Notes: a model not told the origin generated them from the sequence alone. A DNA stretch of 10,043 bases from Lachnospiraceae bacterium UBA3692 (GCA_002372815.1 DFIR01000049.1:1-10043), one strand, 5' to 3'; positions 1 through 6,482 are shown, numbered from the stretch's first letter. Translations and numbers: made by a program.

Positions 1-440
1 TCGCTGCGCGCCATCTCGATGCCCAGCGCGTTCATGGTGTTCTTGAACTCGATGCGGTCCTCGCCGCGCTCGATCGCGTCCACCTGGACACCGATGACCT
101 GCACGTTGTATTTGTCGAGGATCCCTTCCTTATAGAGCTCCGCACAGAGGTTCAGACCGGACTGACCGCCCAGGTTGGGGAGGAGCGCATCGGGCCGCTC
201 GGCCGCGATGATCTCTTCCAGGCGCCGCACGTTGAGAGGCTCGATGTAAGTCACATCGGCCGTCTCCGGATCGGTCATGATCGTGGCGGGATTGGAGTTG
301 ACGAGGACGATTTCATATCCGAGTTTCTTCAGTGCCTTGCACGCCTGTGTGCCGGAGTAATCGAACTCACAGGCCTGCCCGATGATGATGGGGCCGGAGC
401 CGATGATCAGTACCTTGTGGATGTCAGTTCTTTTGGGCAT
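1..440 (-). CDS. carB: Carbamoyl-phosphate synthase large subunit, N-terminal part (cut by window edge)
   Basis: The large subunit makes carbamoyl phosphate from bicarbonate, ATP and ammonia passed on by the CarA glutaminase subunit, in the cytoplasm, for pyrimidine and arginine synthesis. The visible 146 residues begin MPKRTDIHKVLIIGSGPIII and continue with the family signatures GQACEFDYSGTQA (21-33), VNSNPATIMTDP (47-58), LLPNLGGQSGLN (87-98) and ERGEDRIEFKNTM (124-136). This is the pre-ATP-grasp domain at the start of the carboxyphosphate half, out of roughly 1,070 residues for the family. The ATG at 440-438 follows a GGAAGAGGTG ribosome site with 5 bases between GAGG and the start. carA is not upstream, where a divergent yvcK-like gene lies, so it must be downstream of carB or elsewhere. 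Whether this copy serves pyrimidine or arginine synthesis cannot be told. Confidence 0.96.
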   Translation of the reverse strand, partial: MPKRTDIHKVLIIGSGPIIIGQACEFDYSGTQACKALKKLGYEIVLVNSNPATIMTDPETADVTYIEPLNVRRLEEIIAAERPDALLPNLGGQSGLNLCAELYKEGILDKYNVQVIGVQVDAIERGEDRIEFKNTMNALGIEMARS

Positions 441-453
441 ATGCACCTCTTCC

Positions 454-495
454 TTATCAGAAAACGGCGGGTGTCATTCAGCAGTGCGCTGATAA
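454..495 (-). repeat. 7-bp inverted repeat in the carB leader
   Basis: The arms TTATCAG (454-460) and CTGATAA (489-495) are perfect complements separated by 28 bases. In the predicted carB mRNA one arm lies at the very 5' end and the other touches the Shine-Dalgarno sequence at 444-453. It could be a 5' stem that protects the RNA or masks the ribosome site, or a DNA operator just downstream of the promoter. The function is inferred only from position. Confidence 0.45.
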
Positions 496-503
496 TCAAA
501 AAT

Positions 504-532
504 ATTATAGTGACTTGCCCCCTGTCTGGCAA
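504..532 (-). promoter_or_regulatory. Sigma-A type promoter of carB
   Basis: On the minus strand the sequence reads TTGCCA (532-527), a 17-base spacer, then TATAAT (509-504). This is five of six for the -35 box and six of six for the -10 box at ideal spacing. Transcription should start near 497, giving a leader of about 57 bases. That is too short for a PyrR-type attenuator, and no terminator hairpin is visible in it. Confidence 0.8.
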
Positions 533-570
533 GAAAAAACATTGCCTTCCGCGGGATACATGCGTAAAGG

Positions 571-615
571 ATTTATAAATTTTTATTCATTTGCCGTGTC
601 ATATTATGCTATTCT
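571..615 (+). promoter_or_regulatory. AT-rich stretch, probable promoter of the yvcK-acylphosphatase-Nudix cluster
   Basis: This is the only AT-rich stretch before yvcK in otherwise GC-rich DNA. The best pair of boxes is TTTATT (582-587), a 17-base spacer and TATGCT (605-610), which match the consensus only partly. TTCATT (586-591) with TATTCT (610-615) at 18 bases is an alternative. A promoter is expected here because the gene is divergent from carB, but the exact boxes are uncertain. Confidence 0.35.
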
Positions 616-640
616 GTAGCAGAACAGGAGGTTACCGGTT

Positions 641-1597
641 ATGAAGAAAGTAGTTGTATTCGGAGGCGGCACCGGACTGTCCTGCCTGCTCTCCGGCCTG
701 AAGCTGTTTCCTGTAGACGTGACGACCATCATCGCGGTGAGCGACAACGGCTCGAGCACCGGCGTGCTGAAGGAGGAACTGGATATCCCGGCCGTCGGAG
801 ACGTCGGGAAGGTCCTTCTCGCGATGGCGAACGTGGACGACGATTTCATCCGCCTGCTGCGGTACCGTTTTGCCAGGGAGGGGTCCCTTCACAATCACCC
901 GGTGCGCAACATCATGCTCGCCGCCCTGGTGGACCTGAAAGGGAACCTGACCGAGGCGACCCGCTACATGGCGCAGATCCTGCAGGTGCGGGGCACGGTC
1001 CTGCCGCTCACCGAGGAGAAGGTCGAGCTGGTCGGCCGCGGAGAGGGACACGACTATTTCGGCGAGGAGGAGGTCAGCCTCAACATCCGCAATATCCGCC
1101 GCCTCACCTATGACCATGATATCAAGGTCAGGAGCGAGGTGCAGGAGAAGATCGCGGAGGCGGACCTGATCATCTTCAGCCCCGGGAGTCTCTACACGAG
1201 CATTCTTCCGCACCTTCTGTCGGAGGAAGTGCGGGAGGCGGTCTGCAGGGCGAAGGCGCCGCTCATGTACGTCGGCAACCTGGTGACCCAGCACGGCGAG
1301 ACGGACGACTACACGCTCTCCAGCCACGTGCGCGTCCTCAACCGGTACCTCCGGGACAGGACGATCGACATCGTGGTGGCCAACGACACGGAGAACGCGC
1401 AGATCGATCCGGCGATCGCCCGCAAATATCTCGACACGGAGAACAAGCAGGCCGTGCGCCTCGACAGGGAGGCGCTGGATCAGCTCGGCCTGGAGATCAT
1501 CGCGGATGACATCTTCTGCATCGAGGAGGGCAAGATCCGGCACGACGCGCTGAAGACGGCGTACCTGATCTTCTCCTATCTGATCCGGCAGAGATGA
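641..1597 (+). CDS. YvcK/CofD-family protein (gluconeogenesis factor-like), divergent form
   Basis: The 318-residue length and overall pattern fit the YvcK branch of the CofD-like family. YvcK proteins bind UDP-sugars in the cytoplasm and link carbon metabolism to cell-wall growth in Bacillus. Visible signatures are the glycine-rich loop FGGGTG (7-12), a SDNGSSTG loop (34-41), IPAVGD (49-54), FSPGSLYTSILP in the middle, and GNLVTQHGETDDYTLSSH further on. The start is fixed by the AGGAGG site at 626-631, 9 bases before the ATG. Two loops differ from Bacillus YvcK: the usual DDGGSSG is DNGSSTG, and the usual GHSxGN is NHPVRN (85-90). The neighbours are an acylphosphatase and a Nudix gene, not rapZ and whiA, so this may be a paralogue. 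A true F420-pathway CofD is unlikely because no F420 genes are nearby. Confidence 0.88.
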   Translation: MKKVVVFGGGTGLSCLLSGLKLFPVDVTTIIAVSDNGSSTGVLKEELDIPAVGDVGKVLLAMANVDDDFIRLLRYRFAREGSLHNHPVRNIMLAALVDLKGNLTEATRYMAQILQVRGTVLPLTEEKVELVGRGEGHDYFGEEEVSLNIRNIRRLTYDHDIKVRSEVQEKIAEADLIIFSPGSLYTSILPHLLSEEVREAVCRAKAPLMYVGNLVTQHGETDDYTLSSHVRVLNRYLRDRTIDIVVANDTENAQIDPAIARKYLDTENKQAVRLDREALDQLGLEIIADDIFCIEEGKIRHDALKTAYLIFSYLIRQR

Positions 1598-1610
1598 CAG
1601 GGAGTGACGT

Positions 1611-2162
1611 ATGGGAACTGGTCTGACGAGCGCGGATGTCCTGATGACGGTCATCGCGGCCGCCGCCCTGCTGGCGGTGTGGATCTTCCGGAAGCGGATC
1701 GCCGCCTGGATCGAGAGCCAGCGGCTGGCCCACGCCCCGCAGGGGGAGCAGGAGATGGAGTACGCGCTCGGCGCGGACCGTTCGGCGGCGAAGGACAGGG
1801 AATTCCTCGCGCAGCTGAGAGCATGGAGAAGGACACATATGACACAGAGTCCGGGTGCCGGCGGCACAGACAGACAGGCGGGAGACAGGAAGATCCGGGT
1901 GCGCATCACCTTCTGGGGGCGCGTGCAGGGCGTCGGCTTCCGCTACCAGGCACAGCACGCCGCGATCGCGATGGACCTGACCGGCTGGGTGGAGAACACG
2001 GAGGAGGGATCCGTCGTGATGGAGGCCCAGGGGCGGGAGGACGACATCGCCCGCATGATGACCCACCTCCGGCAGGCCCGCTGGATCCGGATCCTGTCCA
2101 CGGAAGTGGAGGAGCTGCCGCTCAGGGAGGACGAGAGGAGCTTCCGGGTCCTGGGATACTGA
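1611..2162 (+). CDS. Membrane-anchored acylphosphatase, with probable internal start at 1839
   Basis: The C-terminal part, about residues 93-183, is a full acylphosphatase domain. It has the phosphate-binding loop GRVQGVGFR, with the catalytic Arg at 111, and GWVEN with the catalytic Asn at 129. Such enzymes hydrolyse acyl phosphates such as acetyl or carbamoyl phosphate. Residues 8-26 form one hydrophobic helix followed by basic RKR, and then a polar linker of about 60 residues. The upstream ATG has an AGGGAG site (1599-1604), 6 bases away and 14 bases after the yvcK stop. A second ATG at 1839, in the same frame (residue 77), has a stronger site, GGAGAAGG (1825-1832), also 6 bases away. It would give a soluble 107-residue protein of normal acylphosphatase size. 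Both forms may be made. The family call is firm; the true start is not. Confidence 0.85.
   Translation: MGTGLTSADVLMTVIAAAALLAVWIFRKRIAAWIESQRLAHAPQGEQEMEYALGADRSAAKDREFLAQLRAWRRTHMTQSPGAGGTDRQAGDRKIRVRITFWGRVQGVGFRYQAQHAAIAMDLTGWVENTEEGSVVMEAQGREDDIARMMTHLRQARWIRILSTEVEELPLREDERSFRVLGY
1825..1841 (+). promoter_or_regulatory. Internal ribosome binding site and ATG inside the acylphosphatase gene
   Basis: GGAGAAGG at 1825-1832 lies 6 bases before an in-frame ATG at 1839-1841. It would start translation just before the catalytic domain and leave out the membrane helix. In the anchored reading these bases encode part of the polar linker. Confidence 0.5.
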
Positions 2163-2191
2163 GCCGGACATCACAGAAAGAGAAACAGGAA

Positions 2192-2686
2192 ATGGGAGAA
2201 GGACGCACGGAACTGAGCACCCTCTGCTACATGGAGCGGGAACACGCCTACCTGATGCTGCACAGGGTGACCAAGAAGAACGACATCAACAAGGACAAGT
2301 GGATCGGCGTGGGCGGCCATTTTGAAAAGGAAGAGAGCCCGGAGGACTGCCTCCTGCGCGAAGTGCGGGAGGAGACCGGCTACACGCTCACATCCTGGAG
2401 ATTCCGCGGGATCGTGACCTTCATCTCCGGGGACGGCGTGACGGAGTACATGCACCTTTTCACCGCCGACGGATGGACCGGGGAGCCGGTGCCCTGCAGC
2501 GAGGGCGTGCTGGAATGGGTCGACATCGACCGGATCGGGACGCTGGAGCTCTGGGAGGGCGACAGGATCTTCCTGCGCCTGCTGCGGGAGGAGCAGCCTT
2601 TCTTCTCCCTCAAACTGACCTATGACGGGCACGGAGGACTGACCGGCGCCGTCCTGAACGGGAAAAATCTTCCGCTGCCGGCATGA
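2192..2686 (+). CDS. Nudix hydrolase, MutT/8-oxo-dGTP diphosphatase-like
   Basis: This 164-residue protein carries a perfect Nudix box GX5EX7REVREETGY at residues 42-64, the metal- and diphosphate-binding helix of the family. The box and the surroundings (LCYMEREHAYLMLHR before it, then FRGIVTFIS and WEGDRIFLRLL after it) resemble the Firmicutes group annotated as 8-oxo-dGTP diphosphatase. Those enzymes remove oxidised nucleotides or related nucleoside diphosphate compounds, but the substrate cannot be read from the sequence. The ATG at 2192 is chosen because family members begin shortly before the TELSTLCY strand. Its ribosome site is poor: AGGA ends only one base before the start, with a purine-rich stretch at 2176-2182. 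An ATG at 2231 has none. The gene lies 29 bases after the acylphosphatase and probably shares its transcript. Confidence 0.88.
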   Translation: MGEGRTELSTLCYMEREHAYLMLHRVTKKNDINKDKWIGVGGHFEKEESPEDCLLREVREETGYTLTSWRFRGIVTFISGDGVTEYMHLFTADGWTGEPVPCSEGVLEWVDIDRIGTLELWEGDRIFLRLLREEQPFFSLKLTYDGHGGLTGAVLNGKNLPLPA

Positions 2687-2698
2687 ATGCGCTATAAT
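2670..2698 (+). promoter_or_regulatory. Possible promoter of the lipoprotein gene
   Basis: A perfect TATAAT stands at 2693-2698, just after the Nudix stop codon. Seventeen bases upstream there is only a poor -35 box, TTCCGC (2670-2675). The predicted start near 2705 would give a leader of about 60 bases. A small inverted repeat, TCCGGG (2700-2705) with CCCGGA (2713-2718), sits at the start of that leader. No T-run follows it, so it is not a terminator. Confidence 0.4.
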
Positions 2699-2764
2699 GT
2701 CCGGGTGGCACGCCCGGAGCGCGCCCCGGAAGATGCAACAGACAGAAAAGAGCAAGAGGTGACT

Positions 2765-3898
2765 ATGAAATTCAGAACTATCGCGTCCCGACTCGCCGCG
2801 CTGATGCTGTGCGGCACGATCGCTGTCTCGGCGGCAGCCTGCGGAAAGAAGGACAGCGCGCAGGAGGAGACCGCCGCGGAGACGGAGCAGGCCCAGGAGG
2901 CGGAGGAGCCGGAAGAGGAGCCGGAGCCGCCCGCGATCGTGCATGAGGAAGGCAAACAGTATATCGGCGTGATCCTGGAGTACGACTGCGAGTCCTACCG
3001 CAACGCGATCAAGGGCTTCCAGGAGCGCATCGAGGAGAAATTCGGCGACTCCGTCGTGCTGGATATCCGGACGGCGGGAGACCGCGCGGGCTGCACGAAG
3101 CTGGCGGAGCGGTACGTCGCGGAGGGGGACGACATGATCTTCACCTGCGGCACCGTGGCGCTGGAGGAGGCCATGAAGGCGACGGATACTGTGCCGATCA
3201 TGGCGACCTGTGTGGCGGACATCATCGCGACCGGCGGCGCCTCCACCAAGGATGAGCCCGGCGGAAACGTCACGGGCGTCTGCGATCTGCCGCCCGTCAA
3301 GGGGCACATCAAGCTGATCGTCGATGCCCTCGGCGATGTGCAGACGGTCGGCATGGTCTACGGGACCGAAGTGGACTCCGTGTACCAGACACAGCTCTTC
3401 CGCTATTACGCGGAGGAATCCGGGCTGACCTGCACGAGCTATCCGGCGACCGACAGCGAGAGCCTGCGTCAGGCGCTCACGAAAGCCTGCGCGGAGAACG
3501 ACGTGATCTATCTGCCCACGGACACGCTCCTGCTGTCCAACACGGAGATGATCCGGGAAGTGACGGTGGAGCAGAAGAAGCCCGTCCTCGCCTCCGACCG
3601 CGGCACGTGCCGGGAGTGCGCGCTGCTGGGCTGCGGCGTGAACTATTCGGAGACAGGCAAGCTGGCGGCGGACAAGGCCTACGAGGTCCTGTCCCGCAAC
3701 GACGGCTCCCACAGCGGCGACTACGGGAACATCTCCAAGATCAAGGTCGAGACGCTCAAGTCCACGGCCCGCAATTTCTGCAATCCTTCGATCGCGCAGG
3801 AACTCGGCTGGGAGAACACGCTGGACCTGACCGAGCTGGAGATCCCGACGAAGGAGCCCGCCGTCGAGGCGACGACCGAAGCGACCACCGGCAACTGA
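2765..3898 (+). CDS. ABC-type substrate-binding lipoprotein (PF04392-like), cysteine-rich, no transporter partners
   Basis: This 377-residue protein starts at ATG 2765 after AAGAGGTG. It has a signal peptide with a basic start, a hydrophobic core at 10-24 and a lipobox AAAC with Cys26 as the likely lipidated residue; Ala at -3 is not the best residue. An acidic linker (about 30-62) follows, then a two-lobe periplasmic-binding fold. That fold shows IGVILEY (67-73), PGGNVTGVCDLPP (165-177), VIYLPTD (247-253) and KKPVLASDRG (271-280), the marks of the ABC_sub_bind group whose members bind amino acids or related ligands. The mature domain holds eleven further cysteines, at 75, 110, 128, 149, 173, 223, 242, 282, 285, 290 and 339, which is many for an exported protein. 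The tail is Thr/Glu-rich. No permease or ATPase gene follows; a two-component pair does, so it may be a sensor partner. The ligand is unknown. Confidence 0.87.
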   Translation: MKFRTIASRLAALMLCGTIAVSAAACGKKDSAQEETAAETEQAQEAEEPEEEPEPPAIVHEEGKQYIGVILEYDCESYRNAIKGFQERIEEKFGDSVVLDIRTAGDRAGCTKLAERYVAEGDDMIFTCGTVALEEAMKATDTVPIMATCVADIIATGGASTKDEPGGNVTGVCDLPPVKGHIKLIVDALGDVQTVGMVYGTEVDSVYQTQLFRYYAEESGLTCTSYPATDSESLRQALTKACAENDVIYLPTDTLLLSNTEMIREVTVEQKKPVLASDRGTCRECALLGCGVNYSETGKLAADKAYEVLSRNDGSHSGDYGNISKIKVETLKSTARNFCNPSIAQELGWENTLDLTELEIPTKEPAVEATTEATTGN

Positions 3899-3990
3899 TA
3901 TGAGAACGCGGCCTATGCGGCGGCGTCCGCTGTGCTGATGCGGCGGATCCGGAACGCGGCGCTTTGAGGATTTGCAACGGGAGGAGAGAC

Positions 3991-4659
3991 ATGCGGCTTC
4001 TGCTGGCGGAGGATGAGGCGGCCATGAGCGAGGCGGTCACCGACATCCTGGAGTACCACAAGTACCAGGTCGACGCCGTTTACGACGGCAGGGAGGCCCT
4101 GGATTATATCCGGAACGCACAGTATGACGGCATCATCCTGGACATCATGATGCCGAAGATGGACGGGCTGGAGGTCCTCCGGACGATCCGTGCGGAGGGG
4201 ATCGGCACGCCGGTGCTGCTCCTCACGGCCAAGGCACAGATCGAGGACCGGATCCGGGGACTGGACCTGGGCGCCGACGATTACCTGCCCAAGCCCTTCG
4301 CGATGGGGGAGCTCCTCGCGCGCGTGCGCGCCATGCTGCGCAGGCGGGAACAGTTCCAGCCGGATATCTGCACCTTCGAGGACCTCTCGCTCAACACCTC
4401 GACGGGGGAACTCTCCTGCGGCGGCGAGAAGGTGATCCTTCCGAAGCAGGAGTACCAGCTCATGGAAGTGCTGATGCACAACCACGGGATCTACCTCTCC
4501 ACGGAGGATCTTCTGGAGAAAGTATGGGGCTACGACGCAGAGACGGATACCGGCTCCGTCTGGGTCTACATCTCCTACCTGCGTAAGCGGCTGCAGAAGC
4601 TCGGCTCCCGCGTGAAGATCCTGGTCCGCAGAGGGATCGGCTACACGCTCGGGACATGA
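3991..4659 (+). CDS. OmpR/PhoB-family response regulator
   Basis: This is a 222-residue cytoplasmic regulator with two domains. The receiver domain (1-115) has the acidic pocket E7/D8, the phosphorylation site Asp51 in LDIMMPKMDG, Thr79 and Lys101 in the LPKPF motif. The winged-helix DNA-binding domain (about 128-220) has LLEKVWGYD, YISYLRKRL and the closing GIGYTLGT. The ATG at 3991 is chosen over an in-frame TTG at 3964 because GGGAGGAGA (3979-3987) lies 3 bases before it. It follows the lipoprotein gene after 92 bases that hold short GC-rich repeats but no clear promoter or terminator, and it precedes the kinase by 13 bases. It is very likely phosphorylated by that kinase. Target genes are not known. 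Confidence 0.95.
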   Translation: MRLLLAEDEAAMSEAVTDILEYHKYQVDAVYDGREALDYIRNAQYDGIILDIMMPKMDGLEVLRTIRAEGIGTPVLLLTAKAQIEDRIRGLDLGADDYLPKPFAMGELLARVRAMLRRREQFQPDICTFEDLSLNTSTGELSCGGEKVILPKQEYQLMEVLMHNHGIYLSTEDLLEKVWGYDAETDTGSVWVYISYLRKRLQKLGSRVKILVRRGIGYTLGT

Positions 4660-4672
4660 TACGGAGGGCGCG

Positions 4673-5986
4673 ATGGTAAGGACACTCCAGAGACGATTCG
4701 TCGCGGCGGCGATGGCGGCGGTGACGATCCTGCTCCTGATCCTCATAGGGGCGATCAACGGCCTCCACATCGTCTCCATCCGCTCCGAGGAGGACCGGAT
4801 GCTGCGGATGCTGGCCGAGAACGAGGGCGTCCCGGGGCATCTCCCGTCCGGACGGCAGGATGACCCGTCCGACGACGAATTCGAGGATGACTATTTCGAC
4901 GATGACGGGCCGGATGACGACCACGGAATTGCGGGCTACCACCCCGGCCGCGGATTCTTCCGCACCGGCAGCATCACGATGGACAACGCGATGGCGATGC
5001 GCTATTTTCTCGTGAAGTTCGACGGGGAGGACGTCACGGTGGTCGATACGTCCAGGATCTGGTCCGTCAGCTCGGAAGAGGCGAAGGCGATGGCACTGGA
5101 AGTGCGGAAGTCCGGAGCATCTGCCGGCAGATATGACAGCTTCCGCTACCGCGCGGAGGAGGACATCGTCGTCTTCCTCGACGTGTCCATGCAGGAGGAG
5201 ACCGTGCGGAGCGTGCTTCTGATCTCCGTGCTGATCGCGGTGCTCTGCTGGCTGCTCACGCTGGTGATCGTGCTCCTGCTGTCCAGGCGGGCGATCCGGC
5301 CGGTGGCGCAGAACATCCAGCGGCAGAGGGAATTCGTCACCAACGCCGGACATGAGATCAAGACGCCGCTGGCGATCATCCAGACCAATACGGAGGCGCT
5401 CGAACTCTACAACGGGGAGAGCAAGTGGACGCGCAACATCAAGGCGCAGGTGACCAGGCTGAGCGGCCTGATGCAGGACCTGCTGACGCTGTCCCGGCTG
5501 GATGAGGGCGTGAAGCTCACCCTCACGGAGCTGGACCTGGCGCAGCTCGTCCGCGAGACGGCAGAGAACTTCCGGGAGAACGCGGAGAGCCGCGGGATCG
5601 GATTCACGCTGCCTCCTGTGCAGCAGAAAGCGGTGGTCCGCGGGGACGCCGCGACGCTCCGGCAGCTGATCAGCACCCTGACCGACAACGCGGTCCGGTA
5701 TACGCCGGAGAACGGGAAGATCGGCATGTCGGTCAGCAGAAGCGGCGGCCGGACGGTCCTGCAGCAGTGGAACACGGTGGAGAAGGAGCAGATGGAGGAG
5801 GACCCCTCCAGGTTGTTCGAACGATTCTACCGCAGCGACAGGGCCAGGACCCAGAAGAGCGGCGGATACGGGATCGGTCTCTCGGCGGCCCGCTCGATCG
5901 CGGAGGCCAACGGCGGCACGCTCACCGCTTCCTACGGGCGGACAGAAGAGGGAAATGACAGGATTCTTTTCTCGCTCAGACTGTAG
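4673..5986 (+). CDS. Membrane sensor histidine kinase with Asp-rich extracytoplasmic segment
   Basis: This 437-residue partner of the preceding regulator starts at ATG 4673 after GGAGGG (4663-4668). Transmembrane helices lie at about 10-33 and 181-203, with an external domain of about 147 residues between them. Residues 63-83 of that domain contain 14 Asp/Glu in 21, in short runs (DD, DDE, EDD, DDD, DDD). After the second helix only about 20 residues remain before the HisKA motif FVTNAGHEIKTPL, with phospho-acceptor His227, so there is no full HAMP domain. The catalytic domain has the N box LTDNAVRYTPENG (Asn339), the FERFYRSD motif (382-389) and the G2 loop GGYGIGL (397-403). The usual DxGxG of the G1 box is replaced by WNTVE near 366-370, as in some Firmicutes kinases. 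Kinase identity is firm; the stimulus is unknown, though a cationic ligand would fit. Confidence 0.94.
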   Translation: MVRTLQRRFVAAAMAAVTILLLILIGAINGLHIVSIRSEEDRMLRMLAENEGVPGHLPSGRQDDPSDDEFEDDYFDDDGPDDDHGIAGYHPGRGFFRTGSITMDNAMAMRYFLVKFDGEDVTVVDTSRIWSVSSEEAKAMALEVRKSGASAGRYDSFRYRAEEDIVVFLDVSMQEETVRSVLLISVLIAVLCWLLTLVIVLLLSRRAIRPVAQNIQRQREFVTNAGHEIKTPLAIIQTNTEALELYNGESKWTRNIKAQVTRLSGLMQDLLTLSRLDEGVKLTLTELDLAQLVRETAENFRENAESRGIGFTLPPVQQKAVVRGDAATLRQLISTLTDNAVRYTPENGKIGMSVSRSGGRTVLQQWNTVEKEQMEEDPSRLFERFYRSDRARTQKSGGYGIGLSAARSIAEANGGTLTASYGRTEEGNDRILFSLRL

Positions 5987-6129
5987 AAATGTGATATATT
6001 TATATATCGAGGAATGCGCAGGGCGCCGGCAGGAGGTTACGGGAGGCAGGCCGGAGGACGCCCGGCGGAGTATAAGATCTGAGACTTGACAGACAGATTA
6101 TTCAGACAACTATACGGGAGGTTTCAGAA
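5987..6129 (+). promoter_or_regulatory. 143-base gap: AT palindrome, bulged GC hairpin and possible promoter
   Basis: Three things lie here. First, a perfect palindrome, GATATAT-TT-ATATATC (5993-6008), starts 6 bases after the kinase stop. Second, a GC-rich hairpin pairs GGGCG (6021-6025) with CGCCC (6059-6063) and CCGGC (6026-6030) with GCCGG (6050-6054); a 4-base bulge lies on the 3' side and the 19-base loop has two SD-like stretches. Third, a perfect -35 box TTGACA (6086-6091) is followed by a poor -10, TATACG (6111-6116), at 19 bases. If that promoter is used, the start would fall at the ribosome site of the next gene, so the boxes are doubtful. CAGACA is repeated at 6090-6095 and 6103-6108. 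No T-rich terminator is seen. Confidence 0.35.
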
Positions 6130-6480
6130 ATGAGCAGTGGCTTGAAGTCGGAAATACTGAGGAAGGCGATCCTGGAGGACTACAAGAGTGTACGTCAGTT
6201 CGCAGTGCACATGAACATCCCCTACAGCACACTGGTGACGGCACTGGAGCGAGGGGTGGACGGAATGGCACACAATACGGTCCTTAGGATCTGTGAGGAA
6301 CTGGCTCTCAACCCGGTGGATTTCAGCCCGCTCAGCGGAGACAGCGACCTTTCGCGGCAGATCGTCACAGGGCGTGTCATGGAGAAGTTCGGGCGCTTCA
6401 ACAAGGCGGGGCGCAGGAAGATCCTCGAAGTGATGGACGACTATGCACAGATCGCCGCGTACACAACGGATGAGGAATGA
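6130..6480 (+). CDS. Small HTH (XRE-like) DNA-binding protein
   Basis: This 116-residue protein starts at ATG 6130, with GGGAGG (6116-6121) 8 bases before it. Residues about 8-62 look like a lambda-repressor type helix-turn-helix: SVRQFAVHMNI, the turn PYS, the probable recognition helix TLVTALERG, and VLRICEELALNP as a further helix. The remainder, about 70-116, is charged and helical, with RVMEKFGRFNKAGRRKILEV, which is common at the C-terminus of short Firmicutes XRE regulators and may serve for dimerisation. No membrane segment is present. Its stop overlaps the first possible ATG of glf (ATGA at 6477-6480), so the two are translated together. It may control glf or its own promoter, for example through the palindrome at 5993-6008; this is inference from position only. 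Confidence 0.83.
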   Translation: MSSGLKSEILRKAILEDYKSVRQFAVHMNIPYSTLVTALERGVDGMAHNTVLRICEELALNPVDFSPLSGDSDLSRQIVTGRVMEKFGRFNKAGRRKILEVMDDYAQIAAYTTDEE

Positions 6481-6482
6481 GC

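Noticed and set aside
441..503. PyrR-type attenuator in the carB leader
   Set aside because: The leader is under 60 bases, with no PyrR-loop consensus and no terminator hairpin with T-run.
632..1909. Long minus-strand open frame (425 residues) opposite yvcK and the acylphosphatase
   Set aside because: It mirrors the codon structure of clear plus-strand genes, has no family motif, and such antisense frames are common in GC-rich DNA.
1604..2191. Upstream extension of the Nudix frame through the acylphosphatase gene
   Set aside because: The extra 196 residues are Gly/Arg/Asp-rich frame noise; the acylphosphatase in the other frame has clear catalytic motifs.
2700..2718. Hairpin TCCGGG/CCCGGA as terminator of the Nudix cluster
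   Set aside because: Only 6 pairs, and GC-rich sequence follows where a T-run would be needed.
2171..3712. Minus-strand open frame of 513 residues opposite the Nudix and lipoprotein genes
   Set aside because: It is low-complexity, rich in Arg, Leu and His, with no recognisable domain, while the other strand encodes well-matched proteins with ribosome sites.
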